From: Streptomyces sp. Act143
GTDB taxonomy: Bacteria > Actinomycetota > Actinomycetes > Streptomycetales > Streptomycetaceae
Assembly (NCBI RefSeq): GCF_003143935.1
Contig: NZ_QFRX01000001.1
Span: 7,722,992-7,786,991, forward strand
Direction: 5' to 3'
DNA: 64,000 nucleotides
The notes beneath the pieces were generated by a model, which saw only the letters and a list, made by a program, of their open reading frames with translations, was not told the DNA's origin and made no database searches. Made by a program: the position numbers and the translations under genes. Each line of letters begins with the position of its first letter. Position 1 is the first letter of the stretch. This document shows positions 23,096 through 31,748 of the stretch, piece after piece.

Positions 23096-24484
23096 TCAGT
23101 CGTGCGCGTGCAGCGGCTTGCCGGCCAGCGCCAGGTGGGCCTCGCCGAGCGCCTCGTTCTGCGTCGGGTGGGCGTGGATGAGCTGGGCGACCTCGGCCGG
23201 CAGCGCCTCCCAGTTGTAGATCAGCTGGGCCTCGCCGACCTGCTCGCCCATCCGGTCGCCGACCATGTGGACGCCGACCACGGCACCGTCCTTGACCTGG
23301 ACGAGCTTGATCTCGCCCGCGGTCTGGAGGATCTTGCTCTTGCCGTTGCCCGCCAGGTTGTACTTCAGAGCGACGACCTTGTCCGCACCGTAGATCTCCT
23401 TGGCCTTGGCCTCGGTGATACCGACGGAGGCGACCTCCGGGTGGCAGTAGGTCACGCGGGGGACACCGTCGTAGTCGATCGGGACGGCCTTGAGGCCGGC
23501 CAGACGCTCCGCAACCAGGATGCCCTCGGCGAAGCCGACGTGCGCGAGCTGGAGGGTCGGGACCAGGTCGCCGACGGCGGAGATGGTGGGGACGTTCGTC
23601 CGCATGTACTCGTCGACCAGGACGTAGCCGCGGTCCATCGCGACGCCCTGCTCCTCGTAGCCGAGACCGGCGGAGACCGGGCCGCGGCCGACCGCGACCA
23701 GCAGGACCTCGGCCTCGAACTCCTTGCCGTCGGCCAGGGTGACCTTGACGCCGTCGGCGGTGTACTCGGCCTTCTGGAAGAAGGTGCCCAGGTTGAACTT
23801 GATGCCGCGCTTGCGGAACGCGCGCTCAAGAAGCTTGGAGGAGTTCTCGTCCTCGACCGGGACGAGGTGCTTCAGGCCCTCGATGACGGTGACGTCCGCA
23901 CCGAAGGACTTCCAGGCGGAGGCGAACTCGACGCCGATGACACCGCCGCCCAGGATGATCGCGGACTTCGGCACACGGTCCAGCACGAGGGCGTGGTCCG
24001 AGGAGATGATGCGGTTGCCGTCGATCTCCAGGCCCGGCAGCGACTTCGGCACGGAGCCGGTCGCGAGGAGCACGTGGCGGCCCTGGATGCGCTGGCCGTT
24101 CACGTCGACGGAGGTGGGGGAGGACAGCCGGCCCTCACCCTCGATGTACGTCACCTTGCGGGAGGCGACGAGACCCTGGAGGCCCTTGTAGAGCCCGGAG
24201 ATCACGCCGTCCTTGTACTTGTGGACACCGGCGATGTCGATGCCCTCGAAGGTGGCCTTGACACCGAACTGCTCGCTCTCGCGGGCCTGGTCGGCGATCT
24301 CGCCCGCGTGCAGCAGGGCCTTCGTGGGGATGCATCCCCGGTGCAGGCAGGTGCCGCCGACCTTGTCCTTCTCGATCAGGGCGACGTCCAGGCCCAGCTG
24401 CGCCCCGCGCAGGGCCGCGGCGTAACCGCCACTACCACCGCCGAGGATCACTAGGTCGAAAACGGTGCTGGCGTCGTTCGCCAC
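23096..24484 (-). CDS. lpd: Dihydrolipoamide dehydrogenase (E3)
   Basis: FAD flavoenzyme that reoxidises dihydrolipoate with NAD+. It has 462 residues from GTG 24484 behind GGAGG. Readable features are the FAD motif LVILGGGSGGYAAALRGA (about 9-26), the redox disulfide GGTCLHRGCIPTK, the NAD-binding IILGGGVIGVEFAS and the C-terminal His-Glu pair in HAHPTQNEALGE. It lies 65 bp upstream of the E2 gene in the same direction, so the two are probably co-transcribed (lpd-E2). Confidence 0.96.
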   Translation of the reverse strand: MANDASTVFDLVILGGGSGGYAAALRGAQLGLDVALIEKDKVGGTCLHRGCIPTKALLHAGEIADQARESEQFGVKATFEGIDIAGVHKYKDGVISGLYKGLQGLVASRKVTYIEGEGRLSSPTSVDVNGQRIQGRHVLLATGSVPKSLPGLEIDGNRIISSDHALVLDRVPKSAIILGGGVIGVEFASAWKSFGADVTVIEGLKHLVPVEDENSSKLLERAFRKRGIKFNLGTFFQKAEYTADGVKVTLADGKEFEAEVLLVAVGRGPVSAGLGYEEQGVAMDRGYVLVDEYMRTNVPTISAVGDLVPTLQLAHVGFAEGILVAERLAGLKAVPIDYDGVPRVTYCHPEVASVGITEAKAKEIYGADKVVALKYNLAGNGKSKILQTAGEIKLVQVKDGAVVGVHMVGDRMGEQVGEAQLIYNWEALPAEVAQLIHAHPTQNEALGEAHLALAGKPLHAHD

Positions 24485-24638
24485 GTCACGTCCTCCATGC
24501 ATGTGCGCCTACGCCGGTCTGCGGTGACCGGTCGGCGGCTGGTGTCCGGCCGCTCTTTCTTCGGCCCTGTGGTGGGGCCCTGTCCTGCCGAGCCCCATCT
24601 TCGCACTTGTCGGAAGGGAACGAGACGCCGGGCCGGGG

Positions 24639-24666
24639 TGTGAGACACCACACGCTCACATGTGAG
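24639..24666. promoter_or_regulatory. TGTGAG/CTCACA inverted and direct repeats upstream of lpd
   Basis: TGTGAG (24639-24644), CTCACA (24655-24660) and TGTGAG (24661-24666) give an inverted repeat with a 10-nt spacer and an immediately adjacent 12-bp perfect palindrome, CTCACATGTGAG. The half-site TGTGA-like arms with separation recall CRP-type sites, but the spacing is not the standard one. The position is about 155-180 bp upstream of the lpd start. Confidence 0.4.
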
Positions 24667-24700
24667 GAGGGCGAGAAGTGAGATGCCTGAGCGTGGCGCA

Positions 24701-24740
24701 CCCAGGGGCGCGGGGGACTGCGCGACCAGCCCCCACGCCC
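24701..24740 (+). repeat. Dispersed hairpin element, copy C (short form)
   Basis: CCCAGGGGCGCGGGGGACTG then CGCGACCAGCCCCCACGCCC. It has the family arms GGGGCGCGGGG and GCGCGACCAGCC and lies downstream of pepA, in opposite orientation to it. Confidence 0.65.
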
Positions 24741-24786
24741 CTTGTGGACGCCGCACCACCGATGGCACCGAGCTATTGGGCGAACA

Positions 24787-26307
24787 TCACCCCAGGTCAC
24801 CCGAGGCAGTCAGCTCCGCCAGCCGCACCAACGTACGCACAGCGGTACCCGTACCCCCCTTGGGCGTGTACCCGAACGGCCCACCCTCGTTGAACGCGGG
24901 CCCCGCGATGTCGAGGTGCGCCCAGGTGATCCCCTCGCCCACGAACTCCCGCAGGAAGAGCCCGGCGACCAGGCCACCACCCATCCGCTCACCCATGTTG
25001 GCGATGTCGGCGGTCGGGGAGTCCATCCCCTTGCGCAGGTGCTCCGGCAGCGGCATCGGCCACGCCGGCTCGCCCACCTCTTCCGCCGCCTCGTGCACCG
25101 CGGAGCGGAACGCGTCGTCGTTGGCCATGATCCCGAACGTCCGGCTGCCCAGCGCCAGCATCATCGCGCCGGTCAGCGTCGCCACGTCCACGATCGCGTC
25201 CGGCTTCTCCTCCGACGCCGCCCACAGCGCGTCGGCCAGCACCAGCCGGCCCTCGGCGTCGGTGTTGAGCACCTCCACCGTCTTGCCGCTGTACATCCGC
25301 AGCACGTCACCCGGGCGCACCGCCGAACCCGACGGCATGTTCTCGGCGAGCGCCAGCCACCCGGTGACGTTCACCTCCAGGCCGAGCCGCGCGACCGCGA
25401 CGACCGCGGCGAAGACCGCCGCCGCACCGCTCATGTCGCACTTCATCGTCTCGTTGTGACCCGCCGGCTTCAGCGAGATGCCGCCCGAGTCGTAGGTGAT
25501 GCCCTTGCCGACGAGCGCCAGGTGCTTCTTCGCCTTGGAGGAGGTGTACGACAGCTTCACCAGCCGCGGCTTGGCCTCGGAGCCGCCGCCGACGCCCAGG
25601 ATGCCGCCGTAGCCGCCCTTGACCAGGGCCTTGTCGTCGAGCACCTGCACCTTGATGCCGTGCTCCTTGCCCGCGGCCTGCACGACGGCGGCGAAGGCCT
25701 CCGGGTACAGGTCGTTCGGCGGGGTGTTGACCAGGTCGCGAGCGCGGTTCAGCTCCTCCGCGACCGCGAGGGCACGCTCCACGGCCGCCTTGTACGCGCG
25801 GTCACGGGGCTTGCCGCCGAGCAGGGCCACCTCGGCGAGCGGCGCCTTGGCCTTCTTCGGGTCCTTGGCGTTCTCCTTGTACGCGTCGAAGGAGTACGCG
25901 CCGAGCAGCGCGCCCTCGGCGACCGCGCCGGCGTCGGCGGCGTCCGTGAGGGGCAGGGCGAACGCGGCCTTCTTGGAGCCGTTCAGCGCGCGGGCGGCGG
26001 TACCGGCGGCCCGGCGCAGCGCCTCGGCGTCGAAGGAGGAGTCCTTCTCCGGCTCCGGACCGAGGCCCACGGCCACGACGAGCGGGGCCTTGAAACCGGA
26101 CGGGGCGGGCAGCTTCGTCACCTCGCCCTCGGCGCCGGAGGCACCGAGGGTCTCCAGGACGCCGGCGAGGCTGCCGTCGTAGGCCTTGTCCACGGCCTCG
26201 GCGCCCGGTGCGACGACCGGGCCCTTGGCGCCCTTGGCGACACCGATCACGATCGCGTCGGCCCGCAGGCCGGGCGCCGCGGCGGTGCTGAGAGTGAGAG
26301 CAGTCAC
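24787..26307 (-). CDS. pepA: Leucyl aminopeptidase (M17 family)
   Basis: Cytosolic two-metal aminopeptidase that releases N-terminal residues from peptides, 506 residues, start GTG 26307 with GGAAGCGAG upstream. The N-terminal non-catalytic domain covers about 1-170; the catalytic domain includes LVGKGITYDSGGISLKP (metal-binding Lys and Asp) and the M17 signature NTDAEGRLVLADAL. The length and motifs are complete. It is monocistronic; the downstream lpd gene is separated by 302 bp. Confidence 0.95.
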   Translation of the reverse strand: MTALTLSTAAAPGLRADAIVIGVAKGAKGPVVAPGAEAVDKAYDGSLAGVLETLGASGAEGEVTKLPAPSGFKAPLVVAVGLGPEPEKDSSFDAEALRRAAGTAARALNGSKKAAFALPLTDAADAGAVAEGALLGAYSFDAYKENAKDPKKAKAPLAEVALLGGKPRDRAYKAAVERALAVAEELNRARDLVNTPPNDLYPEAFAAVVQAAGKEHGIKVQVLDDKALVKGGYGGILGVGGGSEAKPRLVKLSYTSSKAKKHLALVGKGITYDSGGISLKPAGHNETMKCDMSGAAAVFAAVVAVARLGLEVNVTGWLALAENMPSGSAVRPGDVLRMYSGKTVEVLNTDAEGRLVLADALWAASEEKPDAIVDVATLTGAMMLALGSRTFGIMANDDAFRSAVHEAAEEVGEPAWPMPLPEHLRKGMDSPTADIANMGERMGGGLVAGLFLREFVGEGITWAHLDIAGPAFNEGGPFGYTPKGGTGTAVRTLVRLAELTASGDLG

Positions 26308-26670
26308 GGTGGTGAAATCTCGCTTCCGATGTGAAGTTCAGTTGGTCGAGCTGGGTGGGTCGACCGGGCCCGACAGCCGACCCTAGATCCGCGTCCAGGG
26401 GCGGCATCGACCGGGGCCTTCACCCCGTCGATGAGCACCCGGACCGAGCCTACGCGCGTGGCGCGCTTTCGCTCATTCCTACGGGCGTTCACCTGTGAGT
26501 GGCGTCGTGGCCACTTCTCGATCCTCACCACCGGTCACCTCGGTCACACTCCTCGTGTTCCGGTGAGCGACCCGCTCGCCGCTTTGCATGATTTCCACGG
26601 ATCTTCCTTGAATCCACCACATAGGACTGCTTGGTGCCTCAAGGGGATCTTCTGGGGGGAAGGACACCCA
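26308..26670. other. 363-bp divergent region between pepA and the exopolysaccharide operon
   Basis: No gene is supported. It must hold the pepA and deacetylase promoters. Visible structure: a bulged stem CATCGAC (26405-26411) / GTCGATG (26427-26433) with inner GGGG/CCCC pairs, and the ribosome-binding site GGGGGGAAGG at 26655-26664. The 26550-26640 segment is relatively A/T-rich. I recognise no known operator. Confidence 0.5.
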
Positions 26671-28698
26671 ATGGCGCAGAATGCGCTCAGATGGAGGGCC
26701 GCGGCCGCCGCCCTGGCGGCCACCGGACTGCTGTCGACGGTCCTCGGAACGCCCGTCGCGTCGGCCGCGGTGACTCCGCGCATCGATCTCAGAGTGCTGG
26801 TCGTGGACAACGGCGACAGCCCCGTCCAGGCGATCACCGCCCAGCTCAGGAACACGGGCATCCCGTACACCACCGTCGACCTGAACGACGCGAACCGCTC
26901 CACCATCACGGACACGTTCCTCGCCGACACCGTGAACGGCACGCCCCGGGCCAGGTACCAGGGCGTGGTGCTGCCCAACGAGGCCCCCTTCGGAGCCGGG
27001 TCGGCGGAGCAGACCGCGCTGGAGACGTACGAGCGGACGTACGGCATCCCGCAGGTCGACGCCTACACCTGGGCGCACCCGGAGGTCGGCCTGGACTACA
27101 GCGCGTACTCCGGGACGCTGGACGGCCGGACGGCCGACGTCACCACCGCCGGCCGGGCGGGCTGGTTCGGCTATCTCGACGGGGCGGTCACCTTCGAGGA
27201 CAACTCGCCCTCGACACAGGAGAGTTACGGCTTCGTCGCCACGCCCCGCACCGGCTTCACCAGCTATGTCGACGTGCCCGTGCCGGGCGGCACCGGCCGG
27301 GGCAGCCTGATCGGCGAGTACGCCCACGACGGACGCCGCGAACTGGTCGTGACCTTCGCCTACAACCAGTACCAGCAGCAGTTCCGGGTGCTCGCCCGCG
27401 GCATCGTCGAATGGCTGACCCAGGGCATGCACCTGGGGCAGGCCCGCAACTACTTCGCCGTCCACGTCGACGACGTCTTCGCGCCCGACAGCCGCTGGGA
27501 CACCGAACACAACTGCACGCCGGGCGACTTCACCTGCCCCGGCGGCGACGGCGCGGGAACAGTGCCGATCCGCATGACCGCCGCCGACGCCCAGTACGCG
27601 GCGCAATGGCAGCAGGAACACGGCTTCAAGCTCGACATGGTCTACAACGCCGGCTCCGGCGAGGAATGGAAGACCGAGAACGGCGGCACCGACCCGCTCG
27701 CCACCCAACTGCTCGCCGACAAGGCCAAGTACCGCTGGATCAACCACACCTACACGCACAAGTTCCTGGGCTGCATCCAGGACACCACCAGCGTGCCGTG
27801 GAGCTGCGCGAAGAACGCCGACGGCACCACCCAGTACCTGAGCCGGTCCGAGATCTCCGCCGAGATCAGCAACAACTACAACTGGGGCGTCGCCAAGGGC
27901 CTCCCGCTCAACCGCGCCGAACTCGTCACCGGCGAACACTCGGGCCTGAAGACGCTGCCGCAGCAGCCCGACGACAACCCCAATCTCGCCGGCGCGCTCT
28001 CCGCGAACGGCATCAAGTGGACCGGCTCCGACAGCTCCCGTGAGCCCGAACAGCGCGCCGTCGGCAGCAGCACCCTCACCGTGCCCCGCTACCCGATGAA
28101 CGTGTACTACAACACGGGCACCGACGCGGAGATGGCCGACGAGTACAACTGGATCTACACCTCGGCGGCCGACGGCGGCAGCGGCCTGTGCGAGAACAAC
28201 CCGTCCTCCACCTGCCTGCCCGCACCCCTCGACCAGGCGACGGGTTACCAGTCGTACATCGTCCCGCAGGAGGCCCGCACCGCCCTCGGCCACGCGATCT
28301 CGGGCGACCCGCGCCCGCACTACGCGCACCAGTCCAACCTGGCCGAGGACCGCACGCTCTACCCGGTCCTGAACAAGGTGCTGGCCGACTACCAGGCCCT
28401 GTTCGCCGACAACACCCCGCTGGAGAACCTCGCCCAGGCCGCCATCGGCACCGAACTCCAGCGCCGCGCCGCATGGCAGGCCGCGCTGGCCTCCGGCAAG
28501 GTCACGGCGTACCGGGTGGGCAACACGGTGACGATCACGGCCCCGAGCGGGACCCAGATCCCGGTGACGGCCCCGGAGGGCACGAAGAAGCAGCTGCTGC
28601 TGGGGGCGAGCACCTTCGGCACGCAGTACGCGGGCAGGCGCTCGGCATGGACCACGCCGGAGCCGCTGCAGTCGGCAGTGACTTTGAAACTTCCGTAA
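26671..28698 (+). CDS. Secreted polysaccharide deacetylase, CE18/Agd3-like
   Basis: A 675-residue exported protein from ATG 26671 behind GGGGGAAGG; the signal peptide ends near residue 32 (VASA). An N-terminal alpha/beta region of about 220 residues (RIDLRVLVVDNGDSPVQ) precedes a deacetylase barrel. That barrel has the metal-binding Asp pair in VHVDDVF (264-270) and the NHTYTH (HxxxH) motif at 358-363, followed by TGEHSGL. This layout matches Agd3, the carbohydrate esterase family 18 enzyme that deacetylates galactosaminogalactan in Aspergillus. It is the first gene of a module with GT4, membrane, GH135 and GH114 genes. The exact polymer here is unknown. Confidence 0.8.
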   Translation: MAQNALRWRAAAAALAATGLLSTVLGTPVASAAVTPRIDLRVLVVDNGDSPVQAITAQLRNTGIPYTTVDLNDANRSTITDTFLADTVNGTPRARYQGVVLPNEAPFGAGSAEQTALETYERTYGIPQVDAYTWAHPEVGLDYSAYSGTLDGRTADVTTAGRAGWFGYLDGAVTFEDNSPSTQESYGFVATPRTGFTSYVDVPVPGGTGRGSLIGEYAHDGRRELVVTFAYNQYQQQFRVLARGIVEWLTQGMHLGQARNYFAVHVDDVFAPDSRWDTEHNCTPGDFTCPGGDGAGTVPIRMTAADAQYAAQWQQEHGFKLDMVYNAGSGEEWKTENGGTDPLATQLLADKAKYRWINHTYTHKFLGCIQDTTSVPWSCAKNADGTTQYLSRSEISAEISNNYNWGVAKGLPLNRAELVTGEHSGLKTLPQQPDDNPNLAGALSANGIKWTGSDSSREPEQRAVGSSTLTVPRYPMNVYYNTGTDAEMADEYNWIYTSAADGGSGLCENNPSSTCLPAPLDQATGYQSYIVPQEARTALGHAISGDPRPHYAHQSNLAEDRTLYPVLNKVLADYQALFADNTPLENLAQAAIGTELQRRAAWQAALASGKVTAYRVGNTVTITAPSGTQIPVTAPEGTKKQLLLGASTFGTQYAGRRSAWTTPEPLQSAVTLKLP

Positions 28699-28705
28699 GC
28701 AGCAA

Positions 28706-28774
28706 CGCCCCTCAGGGGCGCGGGGCTGCATTCGATCTGCGGCTACCGCCGCGTGGGCGCGACCGGCCACGACG
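28706..28774 (+). repeat. Dispersed hairpin element, copy D (long form)
   Basis: A perfect small stem CGCCCCT-C-AGGGGCG (28706-28720) is followed by CGGGGCTGCATTCGATCTGC, then an inner hairpin GCGGCTACCGCCGC and GTGGGCGCGACCGGCCAC. It starts eight bases after the deacetylase stop codon, inside the operon gap of 144 bp, so it could attenuate transcription into the glycosyltransferase gene. Confidence 0.65.
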
Positions 28775-28842
28775 CGGCGGTGGCCGGGAACCGGACGCAG
28801 CCCCCGCACATCATCCGCACAACAGGGGGGAACCGCGCCGCG

Positions 28843-30363
28843 ATGCGCACGGGCCGTCACGTCACCATGCTCACCGAAGGCACCTATCCACATGTCCACG
28901 GCGGCGTCAGCACCTGGTGCGACCAGCTGGTCAAGGGCATGCCGGAGGTCGACTTCCACATCCTGTCGCTCACCGGCAGCGGCCGCGAACCCGTGACCTG
29001 GGAGCTGCCGCCCAACGTCTACCGGCACACCTCGGTGCCCACCTGGGGCCCGCGACCGGGCCGCAGGGCCGCCCCGTTCGGCAGGGCGAGGCGCCGCTTC
29101 CTCGACTCCTACGAACGCCTCCTGCTCTCCTTCCTCGCCCCGGACGCGGACTGCGACTTCGGCGAGGCGTTGTACGACCTGGCCCGGCTCGCCCGCGACG
29201 GACGGCTGTCGGCGGCCCTGCGCACGGAGTCCGCGCTGCGCTCACTGATGTGGATCTGGACGATGCCGCACCTCCCCACCGCCGCCGCCCGCCCCACGGT
29301 CCACGACGCCCTGACCGCCACCGACCTGCTGGAACACGCCCTGCGCCCGCTGGGCGTCCGCATCCCCGAGGACTCGGTGGCGCACGCGGTCAGCAACGGC
29401 CTCGCGACCCTGCCGGCCCTCGCCGCACACACCCTCGACGGTGTGCCGTTCCTCCTCACCGAGCACGGCATCTACCTCCGCGAGCGCTACCTCGGCTACC
29501 GCTCGGACGCCCAGCGCTGGCCGGTGAAGGCCTTCATGCTCGGCTTCTACCGGGAGCTCAACTCCCTCGGATACCGGGCCGCCGACCTGATCACCCCCTG
29601 CAACCAGTACAACCGCCGCTGGGAGGAGCGCGGCGGCGCCGACGCCGACAAGATCCGCACGGTCTACAACGGCGTCGACCCGGCCGCCTTCCCGCACGCG
29701 GGCCCCGAACCCGACGTCCCCACCCTCACCTGGTGCGGCCGCGTCGACCCCATCAAGGACCTGGAGACCCTGATCCGCTCCTACGCCATGGTCCGCGCCG
29801 AACTCCCGGAGACCAGGCTGCGGTTGTTCGGCCCGGTGCCCCCCGGCGGCGAGGACTACAAGACCCGCCTGGAGAAACTGGCCGCCGAACTCGGCGTCAC
29901 CGACGGCCTCACCTTCGAGGGCCGCATCAGCGAGGTCTGGCGCGCCTACGCGGCCGGTCACGTGGTGATGCTCTCCTCCATCTCCGAGGGCTTCCCGTTC
30001 TCCATCATCGAGGCCATGTCCTGCGGCCGTACGACGGTGTCCACGGACGTCGGCGGCGTCCGCGAGGCCGTCGGCGACACGGGCATCGTGGTGCCCCCGC
30101 GCGAGCCGGAGAAGATGGCGGCGGCGGCCCTGACCCTGCTGAAGGACGACGAACGACGCCTGAAACTCGGCGTGTTGTGCCGGCAGCGGGTGATCGACCG
30201 CTTCACCCTGCGCCGCTCGGTGGACGCCTTCCGCACCATCTACCAGGAGCTCGCGGGCCTGCCCGAGGTCTACGAGCCCACGGTCGAGACCGTCGCCGAC
30301 TGGACCGTCGAACTGCGCGACCCCTGGTACGCGGCGGTCGCGACGGACGGAACCGGCTGGTGA
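28843..30363 (+). CDS. PelF-like GT4 family glycosyltransferase
   Basis: A 506-residue cytosolic glycosyltransferase from ATG 28843 behind a run of six G. The N-terminal region (DUF3492-like) begins with the PelF-type signature MLTEGTYPHVHGGVSTW; the GT4 Rossmann domain follows (YNGVDPAAFP, LTWCGRVDPIKDLETLI), with the donor-binding E-x7-E in SEGFPFSIIEAMSCG near residue 380. The length equals that of Pseudomonas PelF (about 507), which uses UDP-sugars to polymerise the GalNAc-rich Pel polymer. The stop codon overlaps the next gene (GTGA). Function as the polymerase of this module is inferred. Confidence 0.88.
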   Translation: MRTGRHVTMLTEGTYPHVHGGVSTWCDQLVKGMPEVDFHILSLTGSGREPVTWELPPNVYRHTSVPTWGPRPGRRAAPFGRARRRFLDSYERLLLSFLAPDADCDFGEALYDLARLARDGRLSAALRTESALRSLMWIWTMPHLPTAAARPTVHDALTATDLLEHALRPLGVRIPEDSVAHAVSNGLATLPALAAHTLDGVPFLLTEHGIYLRERYLGYRSDAQRWPVKAFMLGFYRELNSLGYRAADLITPCNQYNRRWEERGGADADKIRTVYNGVDPAAFPHAGPEPDVPTLTWCGRVDPIKDLETLIRSYAMVRAELPETRLRLFGPVPPGGEDYKTRLEKLAAELGVTDGLTFEGRISEVWRAYAAGHVVMLSSISEGFPFSIIEAMSCGRTTVSTDVGGVREAVGDTGIVVPPREPEKMAAAALTLLKDDERRLKLGVLCRQRVIDRFTLRRSVDAFRTIYQELAGLPEVYEPTVETVADWTVELRDPWYAAVATDGTGW

Positions 30364-31748
30364 GCGGCTCGCTCCGGCTGCCCCCGGACGCCCGCCCGGA
30401 CGCCTTCCCCGCCGTGCCCAGGCAACGGACCGCCCCCGGCTGGGCCGGCCCCGACCCCGTCGACGAACTCGCCGTCCGCCTCGACGACTTCGTGGCGGCG
30501 GCCGTCCACCCGGACGAGATCGCCGCGCTTCTGGAGTCCGACGGCATGTCGGACGACCAGATACGCGAGCGGTACGGCGTGAAGAACTCCTTCGCGCTGG
30601 CCGAGGAACTCTACGAACGCGTCGCCCGCCGCCATCCCGAGCCGGAGACCCCGCTCCACGACCCGTGGCGGGCAAGTCTGCCGGCCTGCCTCCTCCGGGG
30701 CGTGCTCTTCGCCCTCCCCGGCTTCGCCTACGTACTGGCCGCCGCAGCCCCGCTTCCCCTCCTGGCGAGCGCCCTGACCGGCTGGACCTGGAACCAGGGC
30801 CTGGCCCATCGGGCGTACACCTGGCTGGGCCTGGGGGACGAGAGGGCGGCCCGCAGGACCCTTCTTCTCGGAGCCCCGCTCGGCGCGGTGCTGGGCGCCC
30901 TGGTCGCCCTGCTGGTGTCGGGCGAGGCGGACGCGGCGACGGCCTTCGCGGCAGGCCAGTCCGTGTATCTGGGAGCATCGACGATCCTGCTGGTACGGGG
31001 CCGTGAACGAGCATTGCTGCTGGCCTTGTCGCCGATGGCGACGGCGGCGGTCCTGCCCCTGCTCCACCCCGTCCCGGACGCGGCGAGGCCCATCCTGCTG
31101 CTGGGCTCCCTGCTGGCGGTGACGATCCTGGCGCTGCTCGACGTCATGCCCCGGCGGCACGGGCCCAAGGGGCGCGGGGAACCGCGCGACCAGCCACAAC
31201 CTGCCGACAGCCGAAAGGCGGCGACGGGCCCCCCGCTCATCTCGTCGTTTCCCTACGCCCTGTTCGGCTTGGCCACCGGCACCCTCGTCCTCCACGCCGC
31301 CCTGGAGGACAACCTCACCGCCATCGCCCTGACCCTCAGCATGGGCCCCGCCGAATGGCTCCTGTACCGATTCCGCAGCGCTGCCCTCACCGGCCTGCGG
31401 TCGAGCACCACCCCGACTGCCTTCCGGCGCACCACGACCCGCACCGTGCTGAAGGGCCTGACCGCCTACCTCCTCACCCTCCTCGCCCTGGCCGTCACCA
31501 CCGGCGTCAGCCCGGCACCTCTGCTGATCCTGGGTGCGGTCCTGTGGACCGGCCTGCTGCTCCAGTCCTTCGGCGCGATCCTCGTGACGACAGTGATCTG
31601 CTGCACGGCGGCCCTGACCCAGACACTCGCCCTGCTCACCCACACAGGCAGCCCGCACTGGGTCACCCTGACCATCCAGGGCGCGGCGGCCGCGGCCCAA
31701 GCCGTCCTCGTCTGCGCCCTGCTGGGGAAAGCGACCGCCCACCGATGA
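30360..31748 (+). CDS. Polytopic membrane protein, probable polysaccharide exporter partner of GT4
   Basis: A 462-residue protein whose GTG start overlaps the glycosyltransferase stop (GTGA, 30360-30363), so translation is coupled. Residues 1-100 are cytosolic (MSDDQIRERYGVKNSFALAE); the rest has about 10-12 hydrophobic helices, such as GVLFALPGFAYVLAAAAPLPLL and LLGAPLGAVLGALVALLV. The size and pairing with a PelF-like enzyme suggest a PelG-like role in moving the polymer across the membrane; sequence identity to PelG is not obvious. A cytosolic loop near residues 268-285 is encoded by dispersed element copy E, an unusual insertion. Confidence 0.75.
   Translation: MSGSLRLPPDARPDAFPAVPRQRTAPGWAGPDPVDELAVRLDDFVAAAVHPDEIAALLESDGMSDDQIRERYGVKNSFALAEELYERVARRHPEPETPLHDPWRASLPACLLRGVLFALPGFAYVLAAAAPLPLLASALTGWTWNQGLAHRAYTWLGLGDERAARRTLLLGAPLGAVLGALVALLVSGEADAATAFAAGQSVYLGASTILLVRGRERALLLALSPMATAAVLPLLHPVPDAARPILLLGSLLAVTILALLDVMPRRHGPKGRGEPRDQPQPADSRKAATGPPLISSFPYALFGLATGTLVLHAALEDNLTAIALTLSMGPAEWLLYRFRSAALTGLRSSTTPTAFRRTTTRTVLKGLTAYLLTLLALAVTTGVSPAPLLILGAVLWTGLLLQSFGAILVTTVICCTAALTQTLALLTHTGSPHWVTLTIQGAAAAAQAVLVCALLGKATAHR
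31166..31200 (+). repeat. Dispersed hairpin element, copy E, inside a coding sequence
   Basis: CCAAGGGGCGCGGGGAACCG then CGCGACCAGCCACAAC matches the short form of the element at 19551 and 24701. Here it is read in frame as PKGRGEPRDQPQP within the membrane protein gene, in a loop between hydrophobic segments. Confidence 0.65.

Larger units (their letters stand above)
24485..24786. other. 302-bp intergenic region upstream of lpd
   Basis: No gene is supported. It contains the lpd leader and ribosome-binding site (GGAGG at about 24490), GC-rich inverted segments (24560-24600), a TGTGAG/CTCACA cluster (24639-24666) and dispersed element copy C (24701-24740), which lies 47-86 bp beyond the pepA stop codon. 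Confidence 0.55.

Noticed and set aside
26479..29028. 849-codon open frame antisense to the deacetylase
   Set aside because: Shadow of the CE18-like gene; crosses intergenic DNA and the dispersed element without any coding signal.
28188..30359. 5' extension of the polytopic membrane protein frame upstream of GTG 30360
   Set aside because: The extension lies out of phase under the deacetylase and GT4 genes and is Pro/Arg-rich; the GTGA overlap gives a clear start.
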